Shown here in pieces: positions 11,273 to 22,984 of a stretch of 64,000 nt of DNA; position 1 is the first letter of the stretch, and the number at the start of each line of letters is the position of its first letter. A model generated the notes under the pieces. It was not told where the DNA came from and made no database searches. It worked only from the letters and a program-made list of their open reading frames with translations. Location of the stretch: assembly GCA_946406115.1 (NCBI GenBank), contig OX291557.1:17888501-17952500 (forward strand), given 5' to 3'. Source of the stretch: Apoda limacodes. Its lineage: Eukaryota > Arthropoda > Insecta > Lepidoptera > Limacodidae. Made by a program: the position numbers and the translations under genes.

Positions 11273-11345
11273 TTGTCAAAGTCAAAGTCAAAATGGTTTA
11301 TTCAAATAAGGATTTTACAATCACTTTTGAATCGTCAAAGTTATA
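11273..11345 (+). repeat. GTCAAA-headed interspersed repeat fragment
   Basis: Begins with tandem GTCAAA units and reads TGGTTTATTCAAATAAGG, then CAATCACTTTTGAATCGTCA. A related block with CAAATCAAATATTTATTCAAA and ACTTTTGAATTG is at 34138-34200. I recall this layout as a common lepidopteran repeat. The downstream patch 11430-11520 (GGGTGCGGTCCG, GCGTTGTTGGCGCGC) is not explained by it. Confidence 0.5.
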
Positions 11346-12242
11346 AAATATTATTTTTTGAACCCTTGGAAACTTTATTTAGTTTAATTTGTATTGCCCA
11401 ACAGGATTACACCTGTCGTAATCGTAAAGTGATTCACTTAGGGTGCGGTCCGTTTTGCGCTATAAACGCCGATGGCGTTGTTGGCGCGCTCAAAACATAG
11501 TTCTAATTGCGCTTACGGCACTCACAAATCTAAGCACCTTCCTGGCTCTTGAGATATATGATGTAACTAATGAAGTCATATCTCAGAGCTCACAGAGTCT
11601 CCATTGAAGAGGTAGGGCGTTGTAAGCACGGGCAGCAAACAATATATTAAAATTAGTTGATACTTTTTAGTTCAAACATAAATCGTAGTAATTAAACTAC
11701 AATTCATAAATAAATAAATGCTTCAAAACCACGTTTGTCAGGTGAACGCAATACGGACTGCAACCTTGCAGGAGTGACCAGTATATACCTTATCATCATG
11801 GCTGTCGATGATAGACGAAGAAGTGACATGACAAGAGCATTCGTCTGGTTTTGAGGGTCCCTAGTTCAGTTCCGTTCATATTAAACCCATAAAATTTTGT
11901 AACGTTCATTATAAACTGACAAATTTATAAATTTTATTGTTACAGGTACTTCCTACTTTCATCATCCACTATCATCATCAAGGTAATTTTGAAGTTTTAC
12001 TTTAGCCTGGTGAGAGTAGATACCAAACGCATGAAGGAAGTCGGTAAGGTACGTTGTATGGAGGAGGAGGTAAGGAGGGGGAAACTACTCTTCTTCATAC
12101 CTTACCTTATCGTTGCTCTATGGCTAAGTTGACTCATCATTAGATTTTTATCAATACGTATGGTTTCATATTCTCTCTCAATAGGAACGTATATCTTTTC
12201 AAAAATACCTTCAATGCCATTCAATAGACAAGCTACAAAGAT
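11346..12242. other. Unassigned
   Basis: Mixed AT-rich sequence with small ATCATC motifs near 11790 and 11960 and a purine patch at 12060-12085 (GAGGAGGAGGTAAGGAGGG). No coding frame or recognised repeat. Confidence 0.35.
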
Positions 12243-12484
12243 ATATAAATAAATAAATATTTTTGGACATTACACACAGCGCCGTCTGGCCCCAAAGTAA
12301 GAAAAGCTTGTGTTATGGATACCAGACAACGGATCCAAGGACATATATTTTTTTTTGTAAACAAACACATATTATACATAAATACACCCAGACTCAAGAC
12401 AAACATAAAATGTTTGTCCAATGCGGGAATCAAACCCACACCCTCTGCACAGCAGTCTGCCATGCTACCAACTAGGCTGTGTCG
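12243..12484 (-). mobile_element. tRNA-headed SINE, family 1, minus strand
   Basis: Read in reverse: a tRNA-like head with box B GGGTTTGATTCCC, a middle with GTCTTGAGTCTGGGTGTATT and CCGTTGTCTGGTATCC, and an end GGCGCTGTGTGTAATGTCC followed by AAAATATTTATTTATTTAT. The same order recurs at 13974-14218, 15634-15880 and 40256-40488. It is non-coding and depends on a LINE for mobility. The short open frames on both strands are by-products. Confidence 0.85.
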
Positions 12485-13356
12485 ATTACCTCTTCTTGTA
12501 TAAGTATATAATACAAAAACAACTGAACAGTATATATCTATGTATGTATACGTGTGTATGCCTACTTATAGATTATATTGAATTAAGGACCGCATTATAA
12601 AGGCATGTCATTTGATAATGCAGTGTCTCGTGTCAGTTATGCACTACTGGCTAGAGAATATGCATATCAAGTGGCGTCTAGAGAGTGTATCTACCTTGTA
12701 CACCTGTACTAATGCTAATGCTCTCAATGCTAATAGTAATTAGATACATACTGTATGTTGCAGTAATTTAACGAAATCCGCCACGATGCGTTTATCTACT
12801 GACTAGTATAACCCAGCACTTATAAATTTTACATCGACATATTTTGTTTTGTATATTTATGTTAAAAACTGTGCAGGTTTCAGAACATTAAAGTTTACCT
12901 GCGCAGTTTAACTGAATAGGCAAACCTGTCTGGTATACTCCTATGTATATGGCTGGCTTTAGGTTTGGGTTTTTCTTTGAATCTCGACAGTAACCTAATC
13001 CATACTAGTCTAACTTCTCCGCTTGATACTCTGTAAAGCTCTTATCACGATTTTATGGTTCAGCTATGAAATTGGGATTTTTACTTAATAAATAATCTTT
13101 AGATCATGTCAAACAAATTTCCGTAACATAGGACCCTTCTTCCCCCTGTGAAGCTTTTATGGTAACTTTGTACAAGGCATCTGACTGTTACACTTGGCAT
13201 TAAACCAATTATTTCTCTTCGACTAAATAAAAAGTAGTTACATCAAAGGATTTGTGGCTACAATAAAATATTTTGATTATAATCAAATACTGTATCGTCT
13301 AGTTGAAAAAACATTGACATAGACATAAATACATAAACATAAAATTATCAATTACC
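12485..13356. other. No recognised feature
   Basis: AT-rich, containing TATGTATACGTGTGTATG near 12540. Nothing recognised. Confidence 0.4.
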
Positions 13357-13607
13357 AGCTTTTGCCAGCGACTCCGCCCGCGCCAAATTCGGTTATCGAC
13401 ATAGGATTTCTATGGCAACGTCTTTATTTATAGTAAGTTTGCTGTCCAAAGCTATAACTTTGTCCACGTGGATTTTTAAAAAATACCTATGTCCTTCTTC
13501 GTCTTTTTTAACTATCGCTGTGACAATTTTCAACTCAATTTGATGCTCTGTAGCGAAGTGAATGAAGGGCTAACAAATTTACTTTTACATTTATATTATT
13601 AGTATGG
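13357..13607 (-). mobile_element. AAGCTAGT-type short element, minus strand
   Basis: Starts AGCTTTTGCCAGCGACTCCG, then CAAATTCGGTTATCGACATAG, and ends in TTATATTATTAGTATGGATA, the reverse of the family's ATATTATAAATG-type opening. The interior is more diverged than in the 29929 copy. Confidence 0.7.
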
Positions 13608-13973
13608 ATATTAGTCATAATTGCAATCAAGTTTAAAAATCGTACATGTGATGTCGTTTAAAAATGAAAAATGTTAATATTAATTATCTGACGAGTCAAT
13701 GATACCAATAATTTCTCTTTAAATTAATAAATGATACATCAAATTATTTGTGCCTAACCATAAAAATATACGTTTATAATTAAAGACTGTGTATGTAAAA
13801 CATTAACATAGAATTAAATACATACAAATCAATTTTTAATATAATTACCTACCAATCTATCAGAAAAATCGTAAAGGTGATAGATAGTGCTTAAAAATTA
13901 TAATATAAATGCTAATATAACTCGTCAAAATTGAAACACTTAATAATAATTTCTTTTTGAATGAATAAAAATT

Positions 13974-14218
13974 GTATTCGTGGCACAGTGGGTAATGACC
14001 CGACTGCTGAATCGGAGCGTGGGTTCGATTCCCGCACAAGACAAACATTCATGTCATAAACGTTAGTATTTGTCTTAAGACTGGGTGTTTTCTTTGTTTA
14101 ATATGTACGCATTTACAAAAAAAGTATATATATATATGTATTTACATCCGTTTGCTCAGTTTGGGACCAGGTGGCGTGGTGGTCGTAATGTCCAAAAATA
14201 TTTATTATTTATTATAAA
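13974..14218 (+). mobile_element. tRNA-headed SINE, family 1, full length
   Basis: The tRNA-like head holds TGGCACAGTGGGTAATGACC (box A region) and GGGTTCGATTCCCGC (box B), so it has an internal pol III promoter by family knowledge. It continues TTGTCTTAAGACTGGGTGTT, TACATCCGTTTGCTCAG, GGTGGCGTGGTGG and AATGTCCAAAAATATTTATT. This is the best preserved head of the family in the window. It is not a functional tRNA: the acceptor stem cannot close and the sequence runs into the SINE body. Confidence 0.85.
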
Positions 14219-14316
14219 TACCGAATGCCGAATACCGAAAATCTAGGTAGTATTCGACCGAATACTTAATATGTAGTAGAATGATTGGCAAAATAAAAAG
14301 ATTGTTTTATAAAACA

Positions 14317-14551
14317 ACTAGCTGTCCCGGCGAACGTTGTTCCGCTGCCGTCCCTCTGTACCCGGCGAAAGTTGGTTTTTACCTATAGTGCCCGAGTCCG
14401 GCTCGCACTTGACATATCGAGATAAAAACTATCCTATCTTTTAAGTTGGATCAAATAACAGATATTTACGAAGTTTGATCAAAATCGGTTCAGTAGTTTA
14501 GGAGTCCATTGAGGACAAACATTGTGACACGAGATTTATATATATTAAGAT
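14317..14551 (-). mobile_element. ACTAGCTGTCCCGGCGAACG short element
   Basis: Begins ACTAGCTGTCCCGGCGAACG and includes CCGAGTCCGGCTCGCACTTG, AAAATCGGTTCAGTAGTTTAG, AGTCCATTGAGGACAAACAT and ends GAGATTTATATATATTAAGA. I recall this as a widespread lepidopteran non-autonomous element, reversed here. Its CTAGT terminus is Helitron-like. The copy looks full length. Confidence 0.75.
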
Positions 14552-14666
14552 TGTATTTTCTTGTAATCAATAAAATAATTATGCATTATCAACTTTTGGT
14601 TAGGTGAGTTCTTTTTAAAGGCCATAATTGATTACTTGTTTATGAGACTTACACAATTTCACTTTT

Positions 14667-14900
14667 TAACCGACTAAAGAAGAAGGTTTTAATTTTTTGG
14701 AATCTTTTTTTTTCGTATGTTCGCCGATTAAATTTGGCAAATTTTCGTTTGCTTGGAAGGGTATACTTACCAGGTGGTCCCGAGGTCATCAGGTCCGGAT
14801 ATAATGATTAGATCGTAGAGAAATCGAGGGAACTCTACAAATTTTTAGAGGCACACTTGAAGCTTAGTGTACAAGAAAGTAAGCCAATAGGTCGCTTAAG
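14667..14900 (+). repeat. AACCGACTTC-type short element
   Basis: Opens TTAACCGACTAAAGAAGAAGG, then a T-run and CGTATGTTCGCCGATTAAA, AAGGGTATACTTACCAGGTG, GGTCATCAGGTCCGGATATA and GAAATCGAGGGAACTC. This order matches a common lepidopteran repeat by recall. A second short head of the same kind is at 36555-36640. Confidence 0.65.
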
Positions 14901-15330
14901 TAAAAAATAAAAAGGTTTTTAACAAAACAACAACTGACTTCAAAAATATGCACTAAAATGGTAAAAATAATTATTTCAAAAAATTCGACCGAAATTATAG
15001 TTTTGAATTTGAATAGCACTTGCACGACAAATTACGAATACTGTAATTTAGATTAATTTTTTTGAATTTTTTTTTTTACCTTTTGTTAAAAAGATTTATA
15101 AAGTTAACAAATCAAAACGAAGAGATTACAAAAAAATATCGTATTTTCGATGAACACCAAACTAAACATATTAAAACATCCAGCGCGGCGTGGTATAGCG
15201 CTGTGTGGGATAGAAAATCACGTGCTGATACTTTTGCCTAATATTCGGCTATTTGCTCAGTAAGCCCGCAGAATATTCGGTATTCGGCGTATGGCTGAAT
15301 ATATTATTCTACTAATAAGATTAATATAAA

Positions 15331-15440
15331 TGTATTTGTATCCGTTGTCTGGTATCTATAACACAAACTTTGCTTACTTTGGGGCCAGACGGCGCTGTGT
15401 GTAGTGTCCAAAAATATATATTTTATGCTTGTTTATTTAT
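15331..15440 (+). mobile_element. SINE family 1, 5-prime truncated
   Basis: Carries only the 3-prime half: TATTTGTATCCGTTGTCTGG, CTTTGGGGCCAGACGGCGCT, AGTGTCCAAAAATATATATTT. It starts just after the right TATTCGG edge, so it was truncated either at insertion or by that neighbouring element. Confidence 0.75.
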
Positions 15441-15633
15441 TATTATTATTATCATTGTTAAAGCTTTATTTCCATAATTAAAGACTTATAAAACCGATAT
15501 ATGATAAGATAAATAATTACATGTGTATGAATATAAAAAAATTACAATTGACACAGTTATTAAATTGTTAACGCATCATAAATAATTTCATTTTGTATAT
15601 TTTATTTATTATAATATTGAAATATTGATTAAC

Positions 15634-15880
15634 AGATCCGTGGATCTGTTGGCAATAGGTGCTGCCTGCCGATCCACAATTAGGTTCAATCCCCGCACAG
15701 TAGAAACCTTTATGTAATGAGTCTTGGATGGTTTTCTACGTAAGTATAATATGTACGTATTTACAAAAAAGTATTTATGTATTTGTATCCGTTGTTTGGT
15801 TCGGATATTAGGTACACACACACACCTTGTCTAATGGCGCTGTAAGTAATATCCAGAAACATTTATTTATTTATTTAATT
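15634..15880 (+). mobile_element. SINE family 1, degenerate head
   Basis: The head is worn but keeps a box B-like AGGTTCAATCCCCGC. The body has GAGTCTTGGATGGTTTTC, GTATTTGTATCCGTTGTTTGG, a CA dinucleotide run near 15815, and AATGGCGCTGTAAGTAATAT then CCAGAAACATTTATTTATTT. An older copy than 13974-14218. Confidence 0.75.
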
Positions 15881-16374
15881 ATGTGCCTTACTACACAACC
15901 ATTTATTAATGACCACAGACTGAATCACCAGATCTAGTTTAAAAACATTAACATAGACATTAATGGTAATTAAAATTATAAATAAACACATGGATAGTAC
16001 CTAGTCGTAACTGCTGACAGGCTGCATCATACTTTACTTTTGATATTACAATTTAGTGTCTTTAAAGCATCTGTGTCAAAAGCATATTACATCATATATT
16101 GTAATATGTGTAAGGCACACATTAGGAAGCTATACTAAATGTGTGTAATTTTGTGCTAAAGTTGTTTTTTTAGCACTTGATCTTATACAATATGGCTCGT
16201 TTAAATGTAATTTATATAACTTTAAGTAAAATGAATAACTTTTGAAATTGTGACAGTAATTTGTGTCAGCGATTTATTGCTGTCACAATTGTGTCAGCAA
16301 TTAAGACCGAAAATATTTTTAAATTAAGTCAAATAAAGACGTAAAGTGCTAATAGGTAGTGATGATTATATTTC
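15881..16374. other. AT-rich spacer with a small hairpin
   Basis: AATTGTGACAG (16246-16256) pairs with CTGTCACAATT (16280-16290) around a 23-base loop, and GTGTCAGC recurs beside it. Nothing else recognised. Confidence 0.4.
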
Positions 16375-16480
16375 GGGAACTTTTTGGGTTCCCTAAACAA
16401 AGGGTGCTAACGACGCCCAATTACTAATCCTACGCTGTCTGTTTGTGTGTCTGTCTGTCTGTACAACCATTAATAACCTA
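16375..16480 (-). repeat. Terminal fragment of a GGAACCCTAAAAA-ended element
   Basis: TTTTTGGGTTCCCTAAACAAA, then ACGCTGTCTGTTTGTG and TCTGTCTGTCTG. In reverse this is the CAGACAGACAGACGG...GGGAACCC end seen on the plus strand at 46300-46352. Only the end survives. Confidence 0.55.
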
Positions 16481-16633
16481 ACCTAACTTTAGGACAGAAA
16501 TAGGAAGAAGCCTGAAATTTTTACAGATTATGTGTCATAATGGCGGAGTACCTAACAAATAATAGAAAGTTCAAAAATCATTTAATGGCGATAAATATGT
16601 TGCCATTAAAGACCATTAAAGAGTATTTGTATA

Positions 16634-16755
16634 CAGTGCGACAAACTTCTTTGACCCGGTGGTCAAACATTAAAACTATAGTCTTCATATCAAAATTGTG
16701 TGATCTTACACGACACTAGCGACCATATACCGGGTCAGAAAAGTTTGTTGCACTG
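16634..16755 (+). mobile_element. 122-bp TA-flanked MITE, copy 1
   Basis: Ends CAGTGCGACAAACTT and AAGTTTGTTGCACTG are inverted, and CTTTGACCCGGTG near the left mirrors ACCGGGTCAGAAAAG near the right. TA lies directly outside both ends (16632-16633, 16756-16757), the target duplication expected of Tc1/mariner-type transposition. The core has CGACACTAGCGACCA. Other copies: 28894, 29580, 37599, 50125 and a worn one near 25147. Confidence 0.85.
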
Positions 16756-16757
16756 TA

Positions 16758-17178
16758 CTTATTTATGGCTAAGTACTTAACATTTATAAAAATCGCTGAT
16801 CGTAGATGCCATCATCGTTTGCGTATGTTTACTCATTGCACACACACTTGAGTAGAAAGTGCGTGAAAACGACAACATGTACTGATTAAATTTGGTTTTT
16901 ATTAGTGAACGAAAGTTGTTTTATGTCACAATTGGCACGTATAGTACTCTATCTACGTCGGTGCAAGTTTATGGTCGGTGTTGCCACGGTTAATTATGAT
17001 GAAGAAATTGTATGAAGGAATTTTGTCATGTCATCCACAGATGATATGTCCAATTTCCAACCATTCGATTGAAAATAAAAGTTAACATACGTCTTGCTGT
17101 CTTATCGGATGGTTTTAATAGTTTTGTATTAAATCTAATACCTTTAAACGAGCAATTTTTGTATATAAGTGTATATGT
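16758..17178. other. No recognised feature
   Basis: AT-rich, with no support for a gene or repeat. The segment 16920-17060 has a more mixed composition (CGTATAGTACTCTATCTACG, TGTTGCCACGGTTAATTATG) but no recognisable content. Confidence 0.35.
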
Positions 17179-17484
17179 AATCTAAATCTCGGAAACGGCC
17201 CCAACGATTTCATAAAATTAAGTATGCGGGGGGTTTCGGGAGCGATAAAACGATCTAGCTAGGTTTCATTTTTAGACAACTTTGTACTTTCCGTGTTTTC
17301 AGGCAATGATAAACTTAAAAATATGACTTTTTGTAACATTTATTGGCGTAATACTATTATTTTTACCGACACAGCATCATTAACACTACTTGATAAAAGA
17401 TGTCGTTGTTAAGCAACACTAAAGCTACTTGACAATAGATGGTGTGGTTAAAAAAAAACAAGAAAAGCTCGGTCTTCTAGGTAC
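17179..17484 (+). repeat. CTCGGAAACGGC short element, plus strand
   Basis: Opens TAAATCTCGGAAACGGCCCC, then GGGGGGTTTCGGGAGCGATA, GATCTAGCTAGGTTTCA, two related ACTACTTGATAAAAGATG / GCTACTTGACAATAGATGG units, and ends AAAGCTCGGTCTTCTAGGTAC. This is the same layout, in the opposite orientation, as 7151-7345, and looks full length. Confidence 0.65.
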
Positions 17485-19680
17485 ATATTAGTGGAATATA
17501 CATTTTTTTTTGATCCTTGAACCTGACACTATAGTCCTCCTGTAGAGTTGAAGTCAGTAGGAATCATGGATGCCCTAAATTATTATATTCTACATTATTT
17601 ATTTACACTACTACATTAAAAATATAAACTATCTCGGAAAAGTAGCAACGTAGCCTATAGAAATCAATTCTAGAAGATGTCTCGGTGGCTCTGTGAATGA
17701 TAAAAACCTATACTCTATTATTCCACATCACAACTTTCTGACCCATTCCCTCGCGCATTCATAGCCTCCACAGCGTTTTTCAGCCTTTTTTTAATACTAT
17801 ATTGTATATTAATTCATATTCTATACATACGATAGTTAAAAGCGTGTCCCGAAGCCATAACGCACGAATAACATTAAAATCGTACCACAAATATTTCGTA
17901 CAATCGTACATTCATATACTCTTCTGTATACGAACGACGCTAAACATCCTGTTACGCCGATTAATTTCGGATTACCAACGGAAATGTGCGTTTAGCTCGC
18001 ATGCCATCACGTAACTCCATGATTTAATTTGTAATATTTCAGTAAATTGATATAGTTTCTGATTTAATATATGAACGTACACTTGGTACGTGATAAATCG
18101 ATAGTAAACGGATCTATATCAACTTCTGATTTGTCATGTTCAGAAGATACGTGTTTTGATTAGTGTTAACATGAGTGATAGAATATAAATTGTATTAAAA
18201 AATATTATATTTTCTTGGATATTGTAAAATTCATGTCAATATATTTAAAAAAAAAAAGTTTGACCATTATTACTACAGTGTAGGTAAAATCACTTCATGC
18301 CATAATTATGTCTCTATGACATAATATTAACGCGTATAAATCATTGAGAAAAATATTTGGTACAAATTCGATGTCTATCTTTCCGTTTGCACACTGCCGA
18401 ATTACGCGTTTTCAAACACTACTTCATGACTTTCTTTAATTTAAATTTATTTAAACATCATTAGTTAGCATAGAGCACATTTATAAAGACACATATTTAA
18501 GTGAATTTCGGACTCTAGGTACCTATTCGATAAAAAATAATACATTTTTAATGTTTTTTTTTACAAATATTATTTATAAGTTTTATACGAACAATGTACA
18601 GGTATTGATTTGTACGTACAGAGGTTTTAAAAGTTTTATTAATGTTTTGTGGTATGTTTAAAAAAAATAATTAAAAGGGACAAAGTAACAAATAAATTTT
18701 CATTGTATTCAGTTTTCACTGTATGAAGTCGACGCGACGGTTTCCTTTACAAAGATAATTAAAAACCATTTAGGCATACATGAAATACTGAATGCAGTCC
18801 TTTTTATTACCCGACTGCAAGAGGGTTGTGCCGCTAAAATTCTTTTTTCAAATTCTGTAATATGGGTTTAATATAAAAATTGCTCATGTAATTATTCTTA
18901 AAAATGTATTTCTTACCTAGATCATAATTAATTAAAGATATCTAATGTTTCCATCTTTAAGTCCGCTTCTTACGTAATCGGGTGTTTTAATTTTAAAAAT
19001 ATTATGATTTTGGTTTGTATAATTAACTTGTTATAAATAATTGTTACAGTCGACTGTAGACTAGTTTGACAAAGTCCGCATCCACATTACGCCAGCATGG
19101 TAGAACTGGTTAAATATAGCCTAAGCCTCTTTCTTCAAGTAGAGGCCTGTGCCCCTGCAGATGGGCAGTTGGACCTACTAATGGCTGTAATTTAACAAAA
19201 GTAACTGAATGTACATGGATTATTTTACCATAACATAAACTGTATGCGTTTCTTTTTCGAATGATATTTGAATTTTTCATAAAGTTCTTGAATATTTTTT
19301 TTAGGTAGATATAGGCAAGGCAATAGGTAATAAGAAAAAGTGATTAGGTTAATACTAAAAAAATGCGTTCCACGACCTTCGTAATGAAAACTATCATATA
19401 GATACAGTAAGAACCAAACGAAAAAAAAAAAAAAATTAATTTTACAACATTTTTCAACATACTTCGTTAAAAAGACTGTCGCCCGCTAAGATGCCAGCCG
19501 AGCGGAACTTCGTCTTTTACTTTTTAATCATTTCTTACGCCACTGTTATCGACAGGTGTTTAACTATTTCTTTGTCTACAATATAGGTATTAAAACTTTG
19601 TGAGGGGAGAAAAGTATTATGGATGTGGCTTCTTAAGTCACACGTAGTTTACACGCTTATTTATTTAAACCGCGTGGTGG
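17485..19680. other. Unassigned AT-rich stretch
   Basis: No coding frame longer than chance and no inverted ends. The only recognisable piece is 19085-19180, listed separately. Confidence 0.35.
19085..19180 (+). repeat. RTE-like 3-prime tail fragment
   Basis: TTACGCCAGCATGGTAGAACT, CCTAAGCCTCTTTCTTCAAG, TAGAGGCCTGTGCCCCTGCA and GATGGGCAGTTGG follow the layout CAGCGTGGTGGACT...GAGGCCCGTGCCCAGCAGTGGG of a lepidopteran LINE 3-prime end. Similar tails are at 39360-39425 and, reversed, 58245-58450. Confidence 0.55.
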
Positions 19681-20115
19681 TGTCGAACTCGCGCACCGAA
19701 GGTTCCGTACAAACTTGTAAGAAAAAAAGTTGGATTGAAAAACAAACTTAACTTTGTAGTTGAAAAAATGTTCGATATATGTAACGGTCAATCCTCTGAC
19801 TGCAAATGTAAGTTTGTAGTTGAAAATAAATATTTTTTTATGTTATATAATTACAAATTAACTTTTCCTTACTGATTCCTTAACTTGTGTTGGGAGAGCT
19901 TGCATATTGTCAATAATTTATGATCCTAGGTCAAAGGCAAGTACCTACCCTATCTATTACCAAACTTGATTTCTTAATAACTTCAAGGTACCGTTGAATT
20001 AAGTATTATTTGGATGTTTATTTCAACTTGATTCGTTTACGCGTGCATGGACACACAGGCAGACGGACAACGAAGTGATAATTTAATGGTTTTAAGGTAC
20101 GAAACCCTAAAAATA
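19681..20115 (+). mobile_element. CGAACTCGCGC to GAAACCCTAAAAA short element
   Basis: Head TGTCGAACTCGCGCACCGAA GGTTCCGTAC (spaced here to show two parts) and end AGACGGACAACGAAGTGATA...GGTACGAAACCCTAAAAA match both termini of the non-autonomous family seen at 45943-46352. TATTATTTGGATGTTTATTT and CAACTTGATTCG near the right are also family features. No protein coded. About 435 bases, apparently end to end. Confidence 0.65.
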
Positions 20116-22984
20116 GGCTATACTATCTATTCAAATAGGTCCATAAAATATCCGGCGAAGCTGTTTGTGGATATGCCACTTACCGCCTGAATGCAGAACT
20201 GTAAAATATTTCGACATTGTATACTTTAATTAACTAAAACACGCAGAAAATATATTCTTTTAGAAAACAGATTCCTTTATGTGACATCCATTCCTTAGAT
20301 CAGAATTTTGTAACACTTTATATTGTTGGAACAAATGCTTTCTATTATAATTTTTCGTTTGTATAAGTGAGCAAATATTGTTCTAGTAACACATGTGCTG
20401 GCATCGTTTAGTTACACAGTCTCATTGTGGTGAAAATTGTTTGTTATTCAACATGTTCTGTTTCGTTTGGTGGAACAACATAAGTAGAATATTTCCTAAT
20501 ACATACAAAAAAAATAATAGTTGTAGGTATTCCAAAAACATGTTACATACATATTATATATATTTTTATATTATATATATATTTATTGTTTTGTGTATTA
20601 TGGTTATTTGTGTGTATCTGATTTTATTTATTATTATGTATTTTATGAATGTATGTATGTAATGAATGTATATCATCCTATCCATCGCACGTTTTGGTTT
20701 ACTTCTATAATAATTTGGTCAACAATGCACAAAGACTCTTCAGATATGCTTTTGATAAGGTATATTTATTATTTAGTAAATCACTTGAACAAAGACCTTC
20801 GAAAATTTATTTAAAAAACTTGGAACACAATGCATGCAACGTTATTAAAATGTAAACTCCTAATAACTATCACCTAAAGTAAAATTTCTATTAAAGTGTG
20901 TTTCATAACATAATCAATCATTGAGAACAAAGCACTGAGTAAAAACTACACATTAAACGTTACGGTCCAAGCCGCGTGTACAATACTTTTTTTTAATATG
21001 ATTTTAATATTTATTACACGGTAGAAAGCTTATGTTCTCATGTCACAATAGATCGGTGAGTTGGTAAGAGCTGCAGGTTCACAGCTTTACGTAATAGAGG
21101 GAATGGAACAATAACAGTGAGAGTTACAATGAGATGGATGTGGTATTTGTTTTGTTTGTGGTATGTAGAGCAAGTTTCATTTAAAGCAATATGTCTTATT
21201 GTATATTCTTATTTATGTATGGATTGTGCTTGACTTAAAGTTGGTATGTGTATCGTTATTAGGCAGTGAATTGATGGTTTGGCTCAGATGCTAAGGACTA
21301 CCGGGGTTTGAATCCATATCTTACTTATCTATCCGTTATCTTCTCAAGTATGGCTTTTGTCACTTGTTACTTTGAGGAAAATATAGAAATGACAGTTTTA
21401 TCAATGAACAAACAATAGGCTTTCTTAAAGGACCATGGCCTGTACATCTTGGTGTCAGACACAAGCTACAATGACAGTTTAACTTTTGATTTCAATATAT
21501 TTATAAAATTGATTTGTGTTGTTATGTAACTGCCAGCACCCAGTGAAAGTTCTATATTTTAATCTTTTAAGTAGCTTAAATGTAACTATCAACATCCATC
21601 AAAAGATTAGTATGTATATTAAATCGGATATGGCATCAGTGATTGAGTAATTTAGCATGTAATATTTATGAGGTGTCAAAATAAAGTCTAGCAATGTGTA
21701 TTGCCATGATAGAAAAATAGATAGAAATATATCTAATAATGAGTTTTGACTAGTTATTTACTGAAAAATGGTAGAAAAACTGAATTTGATGATGCAAAAT
21801 GTAATATCATGAAATAATATGCGACGTCTTTAGTTTCAAAAATTAAAGACAGATTTAAATATATCTTAATAATTGTCTGCCTTAGTACGGCGAGAGTCGC
21901 AGTCAGTAGATACAATTGAAATTTCCAGAGAATATTGTGCTAATACATGATATGTTTTAAATATCGTTTGTGAAATATGCCACATCTCAATAAATTAGCT
22001 TCCTGGACATATCTATGAATTTTAATTTTAATACTAACTTGACCTATCAAGTTATGCAAAATTAAATAAAACATGCTACTATATTTCGTTTCACATAGCA
22101 TACTGCGCAAAATTCTTGAATTTTAATTCTGAAAATACAATATAATTTTAAAATACTATTATATAAATCAAAAGTATTAAAAATATAATTTCTATCTTAT
22201 AAACTACATAGGTAATCATTACCTTACTTATGGTTCATTGGCTGCAATTTAGTAAAAACTGTCATATCTTCCGCACCATGCTATGTAAAAAGGAGTATTA
22301 TCTAATTTTCTATAGCAATGTGAGCGTGTTACTAAACAAAGGGGCAAAGCAGACTACGTTCCAGAGGTTAAGGAAGAGAGGCCGAAAAGCTCTCGACTCT
22401 ATTGTGATGCAGATGGAGTGTTGAATAGTTAAGTAAATATGTCTTTCACGCCTGCTTGTGTTGGTATCTACCTATAAAGTGTTTCATTGTTTGAATCATT
22501 CAGAATATTAATGCAATAATGGTACAATGGACCGATAAGTCTTCATGGCCTAATCTTGCAGTTGCAATGTCTAGGAACGTTGTTATTAATTACTTTTATA
22601 AGACTGCACTTACTTTATAAGGCTTACCTATAACAACTAAATTACTGTAATCTACAACAATAACCGAAAAGGATTTTTTGTTTTAAAGTATTCTGTTTGT
22701 TGAACTCAGAATTAAATATCTCAGCAGTTTCTGCGATCTATTGGAAAATTAAGAGTGTACAGTCGCAAATCTGCCTCTTATCTTCACGTAAAATGTATGC
22801 AGGTAACGAATAGGTAGGTAGGTAGGTACGTCATTTAGTTCTCATTAAATATTACATTAGGTCATTAAAATAATACATAATCAATTCACAAAAAGTTCGT
22901 TAAGTTTAAAAATTAAAATAACAAAAGAAAAATAAAAAGGCTTAGAAATATTCTTAAATAAAACAAGAGTTGCGTCGAGTGTAC
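20116..22984. other. Unassigned AT-rich stretch
   Basis: Runs of TATA-like sequence at 20545-20590 and a GTAG run at 22813-22828. Open frames at 20393-20855 consist of low-complexity residues and are not credible genes. One possible tRNA-like SINE head lies at 21262-21325. Confidence 0.35.
21262..21325 (+). repeat. Possible degenerate tRNA-like SINE head
   Basis: GGTTTGGCTCAGATGC followed 18 bases later by GGGGTTTGAATCC is a plausible A-box/B-box pair. No second copy of the flanking body was found in the window, so it may be a single worn SINE or chance. Confidence 0.25.

Larger units (their letters stand above)
14219..15300. repeat. Region bounded by inverted TATTCGG repeats
   Basis: The left edge has TACCGAATGCCGAATACCGA (14219-14238) and GACCGAATAC. 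The right edge has AATATTCGGTATTCGGCGT (15272-15290) and CTAATATTCGGC (15237-15249), in inverted orientation. Elements built of TATTCGG/CCGAATA units with inverted ends are known from insects. Two other elements (14317-14551, 14667-14900) sit inside, so this may be one element opened by later insertions. Confidence 0.45.

Noticed and set aside
13974..14050. Functional tRNA gene
   Set aside because: Box A and box B are good, but there is no closing acceptor stem and the sequence continues into a SINE body that recurs elsewhere.
20393..20855. Three overlapping open frames rich in Y, I and F
   Set aside because: They are low-complexity readings of AT-rich DNA with no domain or splice context.
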